Positions 1 to 8,471 of a DNA stretch of 64,000 bases are shown here, in pieces (the stretch's first letter is position 1; each line of letters begins with the position of its first letter). This DNA is from an uncultured Pseudomonadota bacterium (GTDB taxonomy: Bacteria > Pseudomonadota > Alphaproteobacteria > RF32 > CAG-239). The DNA lies in NCBI GenBank assembly GCA_902799835.1, contig CADCCF010000003.1, positions 1 to 64,000 on the forward strand, written 5' to 3'. The notes under the pieces were generated by a model. The model did no database searches, was not told the DNA's origin, and saw only the letters and a program-made list of their open reading frames with translations. Both the position numbers and the translations under genes were made by a program.

Positions 1-583
1 GCAACCGAACCGTCCGAAAGATCAACCTTTCTTGATGCCGATTGAGGACGTATTCTCAATTTCCGGACGTGGTACTGTTGTAACCGGACGTGTTGAGCGT
101 GGTGTATTGAAAGTTGGTGACGAAATCGAAATCGTAGGTATCCGTGACACCCAAAAGACCACCTGTACCGGTATTGAAATGTTCCGCAAATTGTTGGATG
201 AAGGTGAAGCCGGTGATAACATTGGTGTATTGCTTCGTGGTACCAAGAGAGAAGAAGTTGAGCGTGGACAAGTTTTGGCAGCTCCTGGCTCAATTACACC
301 GCACACTGAATTCAAATGCGAATGCTACATTTTGACCAAGGAAGAAGGTGGACGTCATACTCCGTTCTTCTCAAACTATCGTCCGCAATTCTATTTCCGC
401 ACCACTGATGTAACCGGTGCAATTGAATTGCCGGAAGGCACTGAGATGGTAATGCCTGGTGATAACATCACCATGACAGCCAAATTGATTCACCCGATTG
501 CGATGAACGAAGGCTTGCGCTTCGCTATTCGTGAAGGTGGTCACACTGTTGGTGCCGGTGTGGTATCGAAAATATTAAAGTAA
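1..583 (+). CDS. tuf: Elongation factor Tu, C-terminal part (5' end outside window)
   Basis: EF-Tu delivers aminoacyl-tRNA to the ribosomal A site as a GTP complex. The reading frame is open from base 2 without a start, so the GTPase domain lies upstream of the window. The visible 193 or so residues cover the junction into domain 2 ([20 protein letters not shown]) and all of domain 3, ending in the typical [11 protein letters not shown] tail. The stop at 581-583 is followed after zero bases by a 136-bp palindrome. No rpsJ or other ribosomal protein gene follows, unlike the usual str/S10 order. Identity is very secure; whether a second tuf copy exists cannot be seen. Confidence 0.98.
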   Translation, partial: QPNRPKDQPFLMPIEDVFSISGRGTVVTGRVERGVLKVGDEIEIVGIRDTQKTTCTGIEMFRKLLDEGEAGDNIGVLLRGTKREEVERGQVLAAPGSITPHTEFKCECYILTKEEGGRHTPFFSNYRPQFYFRTTDVTGAIELPEGTEMVMPGDNITMTAKLIHPIAMNEGLRFAIREGGHTVGAGVVSKILK

Positions 584-719
584 GCATTGGAAACTCGCTA
601 AGCGGGTAACTAATCGTAAAAATAAGAAACAGCTGAAAATTCATGTAGGCTTTACTACATTAGAATTTTCAGCTTTTCTATTTTTACTTCTATTTGCCAC
701 ACTTTTCGAGTTTCCATGC
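584..719 (+). repeat. Palindromic 3'-end element E1 (after tuf)
   Basis: A near-perfect dyad starts directly after the tuf stop. Outer arms GGAAACTCG (589-597) and CGAGTTTCC (707-715) pair; further in GTAAAAATA (616-624) pairs with TATTTTTAC (679-687), AGCTGAAAATTC (631-642) with GAATTTTCAGCT (663-674), and ATGTAG (643-648) with CTACAT (655-660) around a 6-nt loop. It shares its core GTAGGCTTTACTAC exactly with element E2. It may act as a terminator or mRNA 3' stabiliser; it has no clean U-tract directly after the stem. Confidence 0.85.
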
Positions 720-1003
720 TTCTTTAATATTTTTGAACTGTTTTTGCTTTATGCTCTGATGATAGTTTTATCTCAGAGTTTTTGTTTTTGCTTCTACTCA
801 TCTCAAATATCAGGTTTCCTTGTAAATAAAATCGTTTGTGAAATTTTTTCTGCGCACTAACCTTGTTATCCGAGTTTTTTCTTGTGTATGCTTGATGCGA
901 TATAGCTGAAAATTCATATGGATGTTTTTTATTGACAAAAATTGCGAAATGATATTTAATCAAGGCAAATTTTATCATTATGTTTAATTAAAAAAATACC
1001 ATT
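720..1003. other. AT-rich intergenic stretch with a possible element fragment
   Basis: No convincing gene is seen. AGCTGAAAATTCAT at 904-917 repeats 14 bases of the left arm of element E1 (631-644), which may be a remnant of another copy. An open frame on the minus strand (724-978) has no ribosome binding site and a composition unlike the coding genes. Confidence 0.4.
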
Positions 1004-1276
1004 ATGAAAGAATGTGTTTCCTTGTTCAAAGAACAAGATGATTTATTTAAGGATCCCAAGGGAAGAGTCGAAGCGATTAAAGACTACATTAGCTCCAGCA
1101 AAGAGCGTCTGTGGGGCGGTGCTGAGAGGCGCATCTTTGATCTTCCGGCAAATGAAAAAATAGAACTGCTTAGGTTCTACATAAAAATGTTTGGGAACGT
1201 GTTTATGCTCAGCGATGGTCGGCATCTGTGGGACACGCTCACCGTGAAGGAAAAAGCAGAAATTTGTAAGGAATGA
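1004..1276 (+). CDS. Hypothetical protein, 90 aa
   Basis: I do not recognise this protein. It is a small, charged, soluble-looking polypeptide (MKECVSLFKEQDDLF...) with no signal peptide, membrane segment or metal-binding motif. The start ATG lacks an obvious Shine-Dalgarno sequence. What supports it as a gene is balanced amino-acid composition and a very strong intrinsic terminator 6 bases after its stop. It stands alone between tuf and the large unknown gene on the opposite strand. Confidence 0.6.
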   Translation: MKECVSLFKEQDDLFKDPKGRVEAIKDYISSSKERLWGGAERRIFDLPANEKIELLRFYIKMFGNVFMLSDGRHLWDTLTVKEKAEICKE

Positions 1277-1282
1277 AAAAAA

Positions 1283-1316
1283 ACTCCGGAATGACAATGG
1301 CATTCCGGAGTTTTTT
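1283..1316 (+). terminator. Intrinsic terminator
   Basis: An 11-bp perfect stem, ACTCCGGAATG (1283-1293) with CATTCCGGAGT (1301-1311), 7-nt loop, followed by a T run. The A run on the other side could also let it end the minus-strand direction, but the large minus gene ends further on at 1361. Confidence 0.9.
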
Positions 1317-1360
1317 GTGTTAAAGATCATAAGTTATTTTATTGCCTTACTGGCGTCTTT

Positions 1361-4300
1361 TTATCGTAAAGGGCCACTATTTCCACCAGTCCTTACTATT
1401 CCATCTTTTCCTTTTCCGTTATTTCCTTTTCCGATATTTCCTTTTTTAGCTTTCTCCTCTTCTTTATGTTTCGCTATTCTATCAATTCTAGCCTTAAGTT
1501 CATTGGTCTTTGGATTGCTATCAACGCCATGCAATTCATCAAGAGCTTGTCTGACAGCTAACTCCTTTTTCAAAACATTATCTCCAGAATTAATCTCAAC
1601 ATTTTTGATGACAACATCTCTGCCGGTAACTTCTTTACCAAAGATAACCGTATCAGTATCTACAACTTTGATAGATTTCGGATTATTTTTGAACATAATA
1701 TTCAAATCCGGATTTCTTGAGCCGTCGGCAACCAAATCATCCTTAACAATAACATGTTCCATATATCCCATAAAATGAGTAAGTGTCAGCTTAGTTCTGT
1801 ATTCTTTACTTAAATTAGATTCCATCCAAGCTGTACGAGTATTAGCAACCACAGCTGCACTGGCTCTGGATCCTTCATCGGCATGAGCCTTGTAATCAGC
1901 TTTAATCCTTACTGTTCTGTTACCATTATCATCAAGCTTATCAGCCTCGGTACCTTCACGCACATGATCCTTATCCATTTCTTGATACAATTTAGCAACC
2001 GGTGTTGTATTAGTTTCACCGCATTTGCGCTCAACCATTTCATCAAGACGTTGCATACGGGTGCGCAGATATTCATTCATATCGCCCTGGAATTCTTCAG
2101 CTTGACGCTCTTCTTCAACCATATCGTAATATTTATCGAAACGATCTTTACAATCCTTATTAATAAACTGAGGTTCGCCATTTGCATCAAGCTCAATCTT
2201 ACCAGTTCTGTCTTCTTTGCACAAAGTGCCACCATAGACAATTTTGTACTCATCCAACAACAATTGCGGATCATAAACCGGAGTTGGCTCAGGTTTAGGT
2301 TTAGGTTTAGGTTTAGGTTTAGGTTTAGGTATGAAAGTAGGAGCATATACTTTTTTGGTCTCTACAACCTTCTTTTCTTGCAAAGGAAGAACTTTATCTG
2401 CCTTAGCTCCTGGTCTTATTGCCCTCTTAAGTCTGTGGAAGGGCTCGACAATCAGCATTCCCATAGCCGCAACCGGACTCTGTTTAAGTGTTTCAAAAAC
2501 CCTACCAAAGAAATTGGTTATAGTAACATCTTTAGACGATGAACTATTCATATACGATGAACTAAAACTTGGTGATTTAGCTCCGGCATCAGCTAACGGA
2601 ATATTTTCTCCCGCCGAATTCTTACCGGTAAATATGCTCCAACCAGACTTCACCGTTCCGGAAGCTGTTACAGCTTCAGCACCCAGATTAACTTTAGGAG
2701 CACCAGCGTAGTAAGAAATACTACCATAACGAGGATCAAATGGTAACTTATCCAAATTGGCCACCTTAGATATATCGTATGTACCATTCACAAAGTCAAA
2801 CGGTCCATCATTTTGCCCCAATTTCGGGCTCAAACACATATTGCCATCCCATTGTTTAAGATATCCGCCACTAGTGGAAACAAAATCATTTGCTCCAGCA
2901 TGTTGCCCTATTTTAAGTTGTGGTATAATGTTAGCTTTATCTATACCATTATGTTGCTGATAAACTAACTGATGATTCATTTGAACGAGAGCATCTTCTC
3001 TCGTAGCTCCGTTCTTTACAGCATTATCAATCATTCTATCAACCCACTCTTTATCATAATTTCGATAAAGACGGTTTTGACAATTAGCTGCTAAATCAGC
3101 ACCCCAATGTTCTTCTCTATGAGTTCCAGTTTGAATCCAACCGTCTCCTTTCGGAGCTTGACCATCAGGAAGCTGCGTATCTTCTCTTCTTATACCGGCA
3201 GCCTTCAAATCTTTCTCGCTCTTCTTAAGTAAATCTTCAGCTCTCTTTTTATCTTTAACAACTACCTCTTGAGTTTGTTCCGTTGCACCTTGCATAGCAA
3301 GTTTATGACCTGCTAAACCGGCACCAATGGTCATAGCAGATATTCCGACCGCCTGCAAAACTGCCGATAATCTCTTAACACCTTTAGCTCGCAAATCTCT
3401 GTAAGGGCCAATATACTTTGCAAAACCACCGGCAGCAAAAGCTCCGACACCGCAAGCTACAGCGCACTTCGGACATCCGGACATAGCAAATCCCAAAGAT
3501 GCACCAGATAAAGCACCCGCAGCTATTACACCTATCGTTCTAGGATCTCTAAGATCATTTTTAACATCTTGCCAAGTATATTTCTGTTTCTTAACTATAG
3601 CAGTAATCTTTTTAACACCGACATAAGCCAATGTAGAAACAGCCGCACCAGCTACAGCTCCAACTAAAGCTTTGCCACCCCCTCTTATCAACTCCTGACC
3701 AAATCCCAGTGCTACGCCTCCGCTTGATACTTGAGTAACAAGAGCTGTATTAGTTCCTTTAGCTAAAAATGGTACCGACAAAGAAGCTTTGGTTATGCCA
3801 TAACTGGTTGCACCGGCAATTACAGCACTGAAAACTCCACCAATCCATGCTCTTCTGATACCTGCACGTTTAACTGCCTTAGCTGTTTGTCCATATTTTT
3901 TCTTATTATCATCACTCAGCCTGTTATCCAACTTGACAATTTGATCATGCAAAGCAGACCTTACATATTCTGTTGAATCATGATCCAATCTGTTTCTCAA
4001 ACGGTTGCCATAAGTTTCTACCTTAGAAGCATTGCGTTTCAAAGCCAAATCCATACCTAATGGTGACATTTCCATGGTTTGACCGCTTTCCAAAGCTTGT
4101 CTAAATTCCGCTACATGCTTAGGATCGGTAAATTTATCAAATTCTTCCTTCAAACCCAGCTTTATCGTTTTTTCTGCATTGTCAAAAGCCATCAAAGTAG
4201 AAAAAGCATTACCCTTAGCTCTATCTAGCAACTCTTCTTTGGATAATCTATCTTTAGGTCTTGCATCCAATACTCTTAATGATTCATCCAAAGCTGACGA

Positions 4301-5668
4301 CCTTAAAACGGCTTCCAGTGAGCTTCCCGGAACAACGTATAATTGACCATTATTATCTTCTTTAACGCACTCCTCATATACTGGTGTATCACCCTGATAT
4401 TCCGAGATAAATCTGTAATTCCTTAAAGTTTCTAAAAACTCTCGACCATCTTGCCCCAAGTTAGCCTCGGTAAATTCCATTTCATCAATGATTTTACCAT
4501 AATAAGTAACATTATCATTAATGTGCGGAACATAGCCCTTAGCCACAACTGCACTATCAACTTTCTTTGGAATATTATAATACTGATCATAAACAGCTAC
4601 ATAATCATCTATGTTCTGCTGAGCTTTACCATACAAAGATGCGTTGCTTCCATTGTTGTTTGCCTTATCATCTTCCCGGCATATAGCAATAACACGATTA
4701 TATCCATCATACAAATCGGCTGCATTGGTTATATCGGCAAAGAAATAGCCTCTTCCTTCAGCCATTTCTCTAACTCTCATATTGGCTACTTCCAAAGCAA
4801 CTTTTCTCTTACGTTCTACATCTTGCTTTTCTTGATCATCTTTGAATTTATCCTCTTTCAGCTGTCTATCATAGCCTTCAATAGCTAAAGCCAAAACTTC
4901 AGGTGTTGCTAACTGTTGAGCTAGCTCATTTTCATAGTTTTGCGATATAGTTTCGATAACTTTGTCAGCTAAAAGTTCCTTGAATTTATCTTCATCTTTT
5001 TGCGGAATATTATCTACACCTTTGTTGACTATTTCATATGCTTCTGCCACTTCCTCAGGAGAAACTATATCAGCTACGACCCCACCATCACCTATTCCGG
5101 CGACATCACGAACCTGCAGCATCCTATCCAAAATATCTTTTGCCTTATTATAATCATCATCAGAGATAACTTCCCTACCTTTGAATAAGCCACCATGCAA
5201 AACATCCAATTCGATTTTGCGCATTTGAGAATCATTATCAAAATTATCATCGGAACGAACTCTATATTTTATGATATCGCTCAGTGTTTCTACTTTTTTA
5301 ACCACCGGTACATAACATTTCCCTGTCTCACGCAAATAATGCGCCAAACAAGCTCTTACCTTCCATTCTATATTTTTCTGATAATCACCAAATACTTTTT
5401 TTAAATCAGGTAAATTTTCAAGCTCCTGGGACGCAAGAACTTCCTCTAATCCATTAATCAACTCATTAGCAGCCTTTGTTGCAAAAGGATAGTCTTGTTG
5501 AAACTTTTCATCTTTTAATGCGGCAATAATGTTGTTTATATTTTTAATATTCACATCATTAATAACATTTCCCTCATTTTGACCTGCCGCATCAAACAAT
5601 TCTGATAAATCTAAACCTTCAGATGAATTTTCAAAATCTTCCTCACTCAAAGTCATTTTGTCAGCCAT
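1361..5668 (-). CDS. Very large hypothetical protein, about 1435 aa, with internal hydrophobic glycine-rich block and PK repeat
   Basis: No family recognised. The start at 5668 (MADKMTLSEEDF) is preceded by GGAGG at good spacing; an ATG 30 bases upstream has none. Residues 1-600 are acidic and helix-rich. About residues 610-790 hold several hydrophobic Gly/Ala-rich segments resembling glycine-zipper membrane spans, with a CPKCAVAC motif. About residues 1110-1127 are a Pro-Lys dipeptide repeat encoded by a tandem hexanucleotide (2291-2330). The C-terminus is basic and Gly/Asn/Lys-rich. There is no signal peptide. It stands alone, divergent from dnaJ. A secreted effector or surface protein is one possibility, but nothing in the sequence proves it. 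Confidence 0.8.
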   Translation of the reverse strand: MADKMTLSEEDFENSSEGLDLSELFDAAGQNEGNVINDVNIKNINNIIAALKDEKFQQDYPFATKAANELINGLEEVLASQELENLPDLKKVFGDYQKNIEWKVRACLAHYLRETGKCYVPVVKKVETLSDIIKYRVRSDDNFDNDSQMRKIELDVLHGGLFKGREVISDDDYNKAKDILDRMLQVRDVAGIGDGGVVADIVSPEEVAEAYEIVNKGVDNIPQKDEDKFKELLADKVIETISQNYENELAQQLATPEVLALAIEGYDRQLKEDKFKDDQEKQDVERKRKVALEVANMRVREMAEGRGYFFADITNAADLYDGYNRVIAICREDDKANNNGSNASLYGKAQQNIDDYVAVYDQYYNIPKKVDSAVVAKGYVPHINDNVTYYGKIIDEMEFTEANLGQDGREFLETLRNYRFISEYQGDTPVYEECVKEDNNGQLYVVPGSSLEAVLRSSALDESLRVLDARPKDRLSKEELLDRAKGNAFSTLMAFDNAEKTIKLGLKEEFDKFTDPKHVAEFRQALESGQTMEMSPLGMDLALKRNASKVETYGNRLRNRLDHDSTEYVRSALHDQIVKLDNRLSDDNKKKYGQTAKAVKRAGIRRAWIGGVFSAVIAGATSYGITKASLSVPFLAKGTNTALVTQVSSGGVALGFGQELIRGGGKALVGAVAGAAVSTLAYVGVKKITAIVKKQKYTWQDVKNDLRDPRTIGVIAAGALSGASLGFAMSGCPKCAVACGVGAFAAGGFAKYIGPYRDLRAKGVKRLSAVLQAVGISAMTIGAGLAGHKLAMQGATEQTQEVVVKDKKRAEDLLKKSEKDLKAAGIRREDTQLPDGQAPKGDGWIQTGTHREEHWGADLAANCQNRLYRNYDKEWVDRMIDNAVKNGATREDALVQMNHQLVYQQHNGIDKANIIPQLKIGQHAGANDFVSTSGGYLKQWDGNMCLSPKLGQNDGPFDFVNGTYDISKVANLDKLPFDPRYGSISYYAGAPKVNLGAEAVTASGTVKSGWSIFTGKNSAGENIPLADAGAKSPSFSSSYMNSSSSKDVTITNFFGRVFETLKQSPVAAMGMLIVEPFHRLKRAIRPGAKADKVLPLQEKKVVETKKVYAPTFIPKPKPKPKPKPKPEPTPVYDPQLLLDEYKIVYGGTLCKEDRTGKIELDANGEPQFINKDCKDRFDKYYDMVEEERQAEEFQGDMNEYLRTRMQRLDEMVERKCGETNTTPVAKLYQEMDKDHVREGTEADKLDDNGNRTVRIKADYKAHADEGSRASAAVVANTRTAWMESNLSKEYRTKLTLTHFMGYMEHVIVKDDLVADGSRNPDLNIMFKNNPKSIKVVDTDTVIFGKEVTGRDVVIKNVEINSGDNVLKKELAVRQALDELHGVDSNPKTNELKARIDRIAKHKEEEKAKKGNIGKGNNGKGKDGIVRTGGNSGPLR
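2291..2330. repeat. Tandem hexanucleotide repeat (AGGTTT)n, about 6.5 copies
   Basis: The 6-bp unit is repeated in frame inside the large minus-strand gene and codes for alternating Pro-Lys. Such perfect short repeats can change copy number by slippage, here without shifting the frame because the unit is two codons. Confidence 0.95.
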
Positions 5669-5804
5669 TTCACCCTCCAACAATCTGATATTTTTCAATA
5701 TTTAACCTATCATAACATAATTTGACAAATTTAGCAACTATTTTGTCGATAAAAACATATTTTTTCAAATTTTAACCTGTCTTGCTTAAAATTTATTTAA
5801 TTAC

Positions 5805-5833
5805 TTGCATTTTCAATAAAAAAAACCTAAATA
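5805..5833 (+). promoter_or_regulatory. Putative dnaJ promoter
   Basis: TTGCAT (5805-5810), 17-bp spacer, TAAATA (5828-5833), about 40 bases before the dnaJ start. The same ACTTGCAT -35 context is seen before tRNA-Asp. No CIRCE element (heat-shock inverted repeat) was seen. Confidence 0.55.
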
Positions 5834-5873
5834 GTCTGATAAGAGTTTTGTTGGATTTAAGAGTAAAAAAATA

Positions 5874-7013
5874 ATGACTGAAAAAGACTATTACGAAATT
5901 TTGGAAGTCTCTAAGACTGCCAGCAGTGATGAAATTAAAAAATCATTCCGCAAATTGGCCATGCAATATCACCCTGACCGCAATCCCGGCAACAAGGAAG
6001 CTGAAACCAAATTTAAGGAAATCAATGAGGCCTACGAGGTCCTAAAAGACGAACAAAAGCGTGCCGCCTATGATCGCTACGGTCATCAGGCCTTTGCTAA
6101 TGGTGCGGGAGGCAATCCTTTTGATGGCGGATTCAATTTCGAATTTGGCGACACCGGTGGATTTGCCGATATATTTTCTTCCGTATTTTCAGATTTTATG
6201 GGTGGTGGACGTCCGCAAAATCGTTCCTATTCCTTGCGTGGAGCTGATGCTCGCTATGATTTGAGCATAACTTTGGATGAAGCCTTTACCGGATTTGAAA
6301 AAGAAATCACCATTGACACTACCGAAGCCTGCTCACATTGTCATGGTCATGGCACTGCTGATGGCAATCCGGCTCCAGCCTGCCCTCACTGCAAAGGAAC
6401 CGGTAAAGTAAGGTTGCAAAAAGGTTTCTTTGTCGTTGAACAGTCATGTCCGCACTGTCATGGTAGCGGTTATTTAGCCAAAGATCAATGTCCTGATTGC
6501 AAAGGAAGCGGTACCGTTAAAGCTAAAAAAACCATCAAAGTAAAAATTCCGGCCGGCATTTATGATGGTGCGCGTATCCGCATGGCCGGTTCCGGTCAAG
6601 CCGGCATTCGTGGTGGTGAAAACGGCGATTTATATATTTTTATCGATGTTAAAGAACACAAACTTTATGAACGTAGCGATAATAATCTTTATGCTGTTGT
6701 TCCGGTATCAATGTGTTGCGCGGCTTTGGGCGGCAAAATCGAAATTCCTTCTATTGACGGAGGCAAAATTGAGCTGAATGTTCCTGCCGGTTCACAATCC
6801 GAAGAAATTATCAAGGTCAAAGGTCAAGGGTTTAGCATACTTCACTCCACTTCCCGAGGCGATTTGTTCGTTAAACTTAAAGTGGAAACTCCGGTCAATC
6901 TTTCTGCTCGCCAAAAGGAAATTTTGGAAGAATTTCGCTCCATTTCCGGCGATACTTGTCAACCTCAGGAAAAGAGCTTTTTAGACAAAATAAAAGACCT
7001 TTTCGCGGCATAA
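5874..7013 (+). CDS. dnaJ: Chaperone DnaJ
   Basis: Hsp40 co-chaperone that delivers substrates to DnaK and stimulates its ATPase. The 379-residue length is normal. It has an N-terminal J domain with HPD at residues 33-35, a Gly/Phe-rich linker (about 75-110), four CxxCxGxG zinc motifs ([32 protein letters not shown]) and the C-terminal substrate domains. The weak RBS AAGAG precedes the ATG. dnaK is not adjacent, although dnaK-dnaJ is the common alphaproteobacterial order. Confidence 0.97.
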   Translation: MTEKDYYEILEVSKTASSDEIKKSFRKLAMQYHPDRNPGNKEAETKFKEINEAYEVLKDEQKRAAYDRYGHQAFANGAGGNPFDGGFNFEFGDTGGFADIFSSVFSDFMGGGRPQNRSYSLRGADARYDLSITLDEAFTGFEKEITIDTTEACSHCHGHGTADGNPAPACPHCKGTGKVRLQKGFFVVEQSCPHCHGSGYLAKDQCPDCKGSGTVKAKKTIKVKIPAGIYDGARIRMAGSGQAGIRGGENGDLYIFIDVKEHKLYERSDNNLYAVVPVSMCCAALGGKIEIPSIDGGKIELNVPAGSQSEEIIKVKGQGFSILHSTSRGDLFVKLKVETPVNLSARQKEILEEFRSISGDTCQPQEKSFLDKIKDLFAA

Positions 7014-7031
7014 TTTAACTTAATATTTTAA

Positions 7032-7060
7032 TTGTTTTTTAGTAAAATTTATGATATAAT
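7032..7060 (+). promoter_or_regulatory. Putative promoter for the PPC-like protein gene
   Basis: TTGTTT (7032-7037), 17-bp spacer, perfect TATAAT (7055-7060), 37 bases before the ATG at 7097. Confidence 0.6.
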
Positions 7061-7096
7061 TAAACATATATTAAGTGATTGTTTAGGAGAACAATT

Positions 7097-8011
7097 ATGC
7101 CGCTGACTAGCGTAAGTAATAAAATAAACGGGGTTGCCGGATGGGATAAGTCGGTTACCGATGTTAACAATGTTGACGAGAACTTCGCCAATGCGCGTGA
7201 TCTTGGCTATTCCAGATTAAACCGCACCCGTATTTCAGTCATCGGACGGTTGGGTAAATACGACTCGTCTGATATGTACCGCGTTCAAGTTCAGTCTAAC
7301 GGTAAACTGTTTGTGAATATTCGTAACGGCGACTCGGTCGATGCCGACAATGCTCGTCAAAAAGCCTATGAGGCCAAACTTAAGGAATTAGAGCAAACAC
7401 TTTCTGATATGGGTATCAAACAGGAAGATGAAACTCCCAAACCGGTTGAACCGCAAACACCGATTGAGAAAGCTCGTGCCGAAGTTGCCAAAATGAAAGA
7501 AGAGCGCGCCAAAGCTAATGCCGGTTTGCTTGATGAGCTTGCCCCCGGCATGAGCGTTAAGATTTATAAACAACAAGGCAAAAAAACTGTTTTGGTCGGT
7601 GACAGCACTGCCGATAAAAACTCCAAAGAATATGCCGCAATGAAATCGATTTTAGAAGGTAATTATCGCGCCAAAAAAGGTAATTACTATATCGAGGTTA
7701 ATTCAACCGATAAAACCATTAAAGAAGACAAACCTTATGTTCTTCAGATTAAACAAGGCTCTAGGTACACTGATGACTATCTCGTTAAAGAAGCCAACTC
7801 TGAAGATTCTAAAAACAAGACCATTTCATTAACTTCAAGCACTTCTTCGTCTGAGCAGCTATCTTCGGCTTATGCTGCACAAATCCAAGCGCAGAAGTAT
7901 GATGCCACCGCTGTAATGTTATCCAGCTCTTATACCCACCTTGCCTCTATCAAAAACAAGGCAAGTCACTCGGATAATCTTATGGCCAGCTTGATTAATA
8001 CCACTGCTTAA
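7097..8011 (+). CDS. Hypothetical protein with N-terminal PPC-like region, 304 aa
   Basis: Function unknown. The ATG at 7097 has AGGAG at 7086-7090; a TTG 18 bases upstream is an alternative but less likely. Residues 35-80 (NARDLGYSR...GRLGKYDSSDMYRVQV) resemble the bacterial pre-peptidase C-terminal (PPC) beta-sandwich pattern, in which a GxxGxxDxSDxYxF-like strand is typical. A helical Lys/Glu-rich linker follows and the C-terminus is Ser-rich. There is no signal peptide. The resemblance to PPC is an inference from pattern only. A strong terminator follows, so it is probably monocistronic. Confidence 0.75.
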   Translation: MPLTSVSNKINGVAGWDKSVTDVNNVDENFANARDLGYSRLNRTRISVIGRLGKYDSSDMYRVQVQSNGKLFVNIRNGDSVDADNARQKAYEAKLKELEQTLSDMGIKQEDETPKPVEPQTPIEKARAEVAKMKEERAKANAGLLDELAPGMSVKIYKQQGKKTVLVGDSTADKNSKEYAAMKSILEGNYRAKKGNYYIEVNSTDKTIKEDKPYVLQIKQGSRYTDDYLVKEANSEDSKNKTISLTSSTSSSEQLSSAYAAQIQAQKYDATAVMLSSSYTHLASIKNKASHSDNLMASLINTTA

Positions 8012-8034
8012 CACCGATAAGTTTAATATCTGAA

Positions 8035-8065
8035 AAACAACGCTTGATTTGAGCGTTGTTTTTTG
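8035..8065 (+). terminator. Intrinsic terminator
   Basis: AAACAACGC (8035-8043) pairs with GCGTTGTTT (8053-8061), followed by further T residues. Confidence 0.85.
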
Positions 8066-8104
8066 TTTTGATGAAGTTATATTAAAACATGAAGGAGAAA
8101 AAAT

Positions 8105-8350
8105 ATGCCTAATCAAATTGCTAATGTTGGAATATTAATCAAAGATTTTAGCAAAATTGCTGAAATCAACGCCATTTTACACACCTATTCAGACAGCATT
8201 TTAAGCCGTAGCGGTATGCCATATAAAGAAAAAAATGTTCGTTTAATTAATGTTATTCTTGAAAGTTCGCCGGAAATCACCAAAGAACTGACCGCTAAAC
8301 TATCGGTTATTAACGGTGTAAGCTCCAAAATAATGGCCTTTGATTTATAA
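8105..8350 (+). CDS. TM1266-like ACT-fold protein, putative iron-only hydrogenase system regulator
   Basis: The 81-residue protein matches the pattern of the small TM1266 family, usually annotated as iron-only hydrogenase system regulator: an ACT-like fold with GILIKDFSKIAEINAILHTY near the start, then the family-typical SRSGMPYKEKNVRLINVILE, then a KLSVINGVSSKIM ending. Members often lie near hydE/hydF/hydG. Here it sits alone between terminators, so a [FeFe] hydrogenase elsewhere in the genome is an inference. A good GAAGGAG ribosome binding site precedes the ATG. The exact biochemical role of the family is not established. Confidence 0.82.
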   Translation: MPNQIANVGILIKDFSKIAEINAILHTYSDSILSRSGMPYKEKNVRLINVILESSPEITKELTAKLSVINGVSSKIMAFDL

Positions 8351-8354
8351 TTCC

Positions 8355-8384
8355 AATCCGTCATCGTTGGTGGCGGATTTTTTA
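8355..8384 (+). terminator. Intrinsic terminator
   Basis: AATCCG (8355-8360) pairs with CGGATT (8374-8379), followed by a T run, 5 bases after the preceding stop. Confidence 0.75.
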
Positions 8385-8404
8385 TATTATAATTATTTTT
8401 TTGC

Positions 8405-8432
8405 TTGAGTATTGAGGATAATGTTGTAAATT
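8405..8432 (+). promoter_or_regulatory. Putative metG promoter
   Basis: TTGAGT (8405-8410), 16-bp spacer, TAAATT (8427-8432), 40 bases before the metG start. A TATAGGAG ribosome binding site lies closer to the ATG. Confidence 0.45.
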
Positions 8433-8471
8433 GGTGCTTATATCAAATATGTTATAGGAGTTCTTTTTACA

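Noticed and set aside
724-978. Minus-strand open frame of 84 codons
   Set aside because: No ribosome binding site, no recognisable pattern, AT-driven composition, and it overlaps a possible repeat remnant.
2291-2330. Telomere-like TTTAGG repeat
   Set aside because: It codes for Pro-Lys in frame inside a bacterial gene; resemblance to telomeric repeats is chance.
1883-2542. Plus-strand frame of 219 codons inside the large minus gene
   Set aside because: Composition is that of the complement of a coding strand; no start signals.
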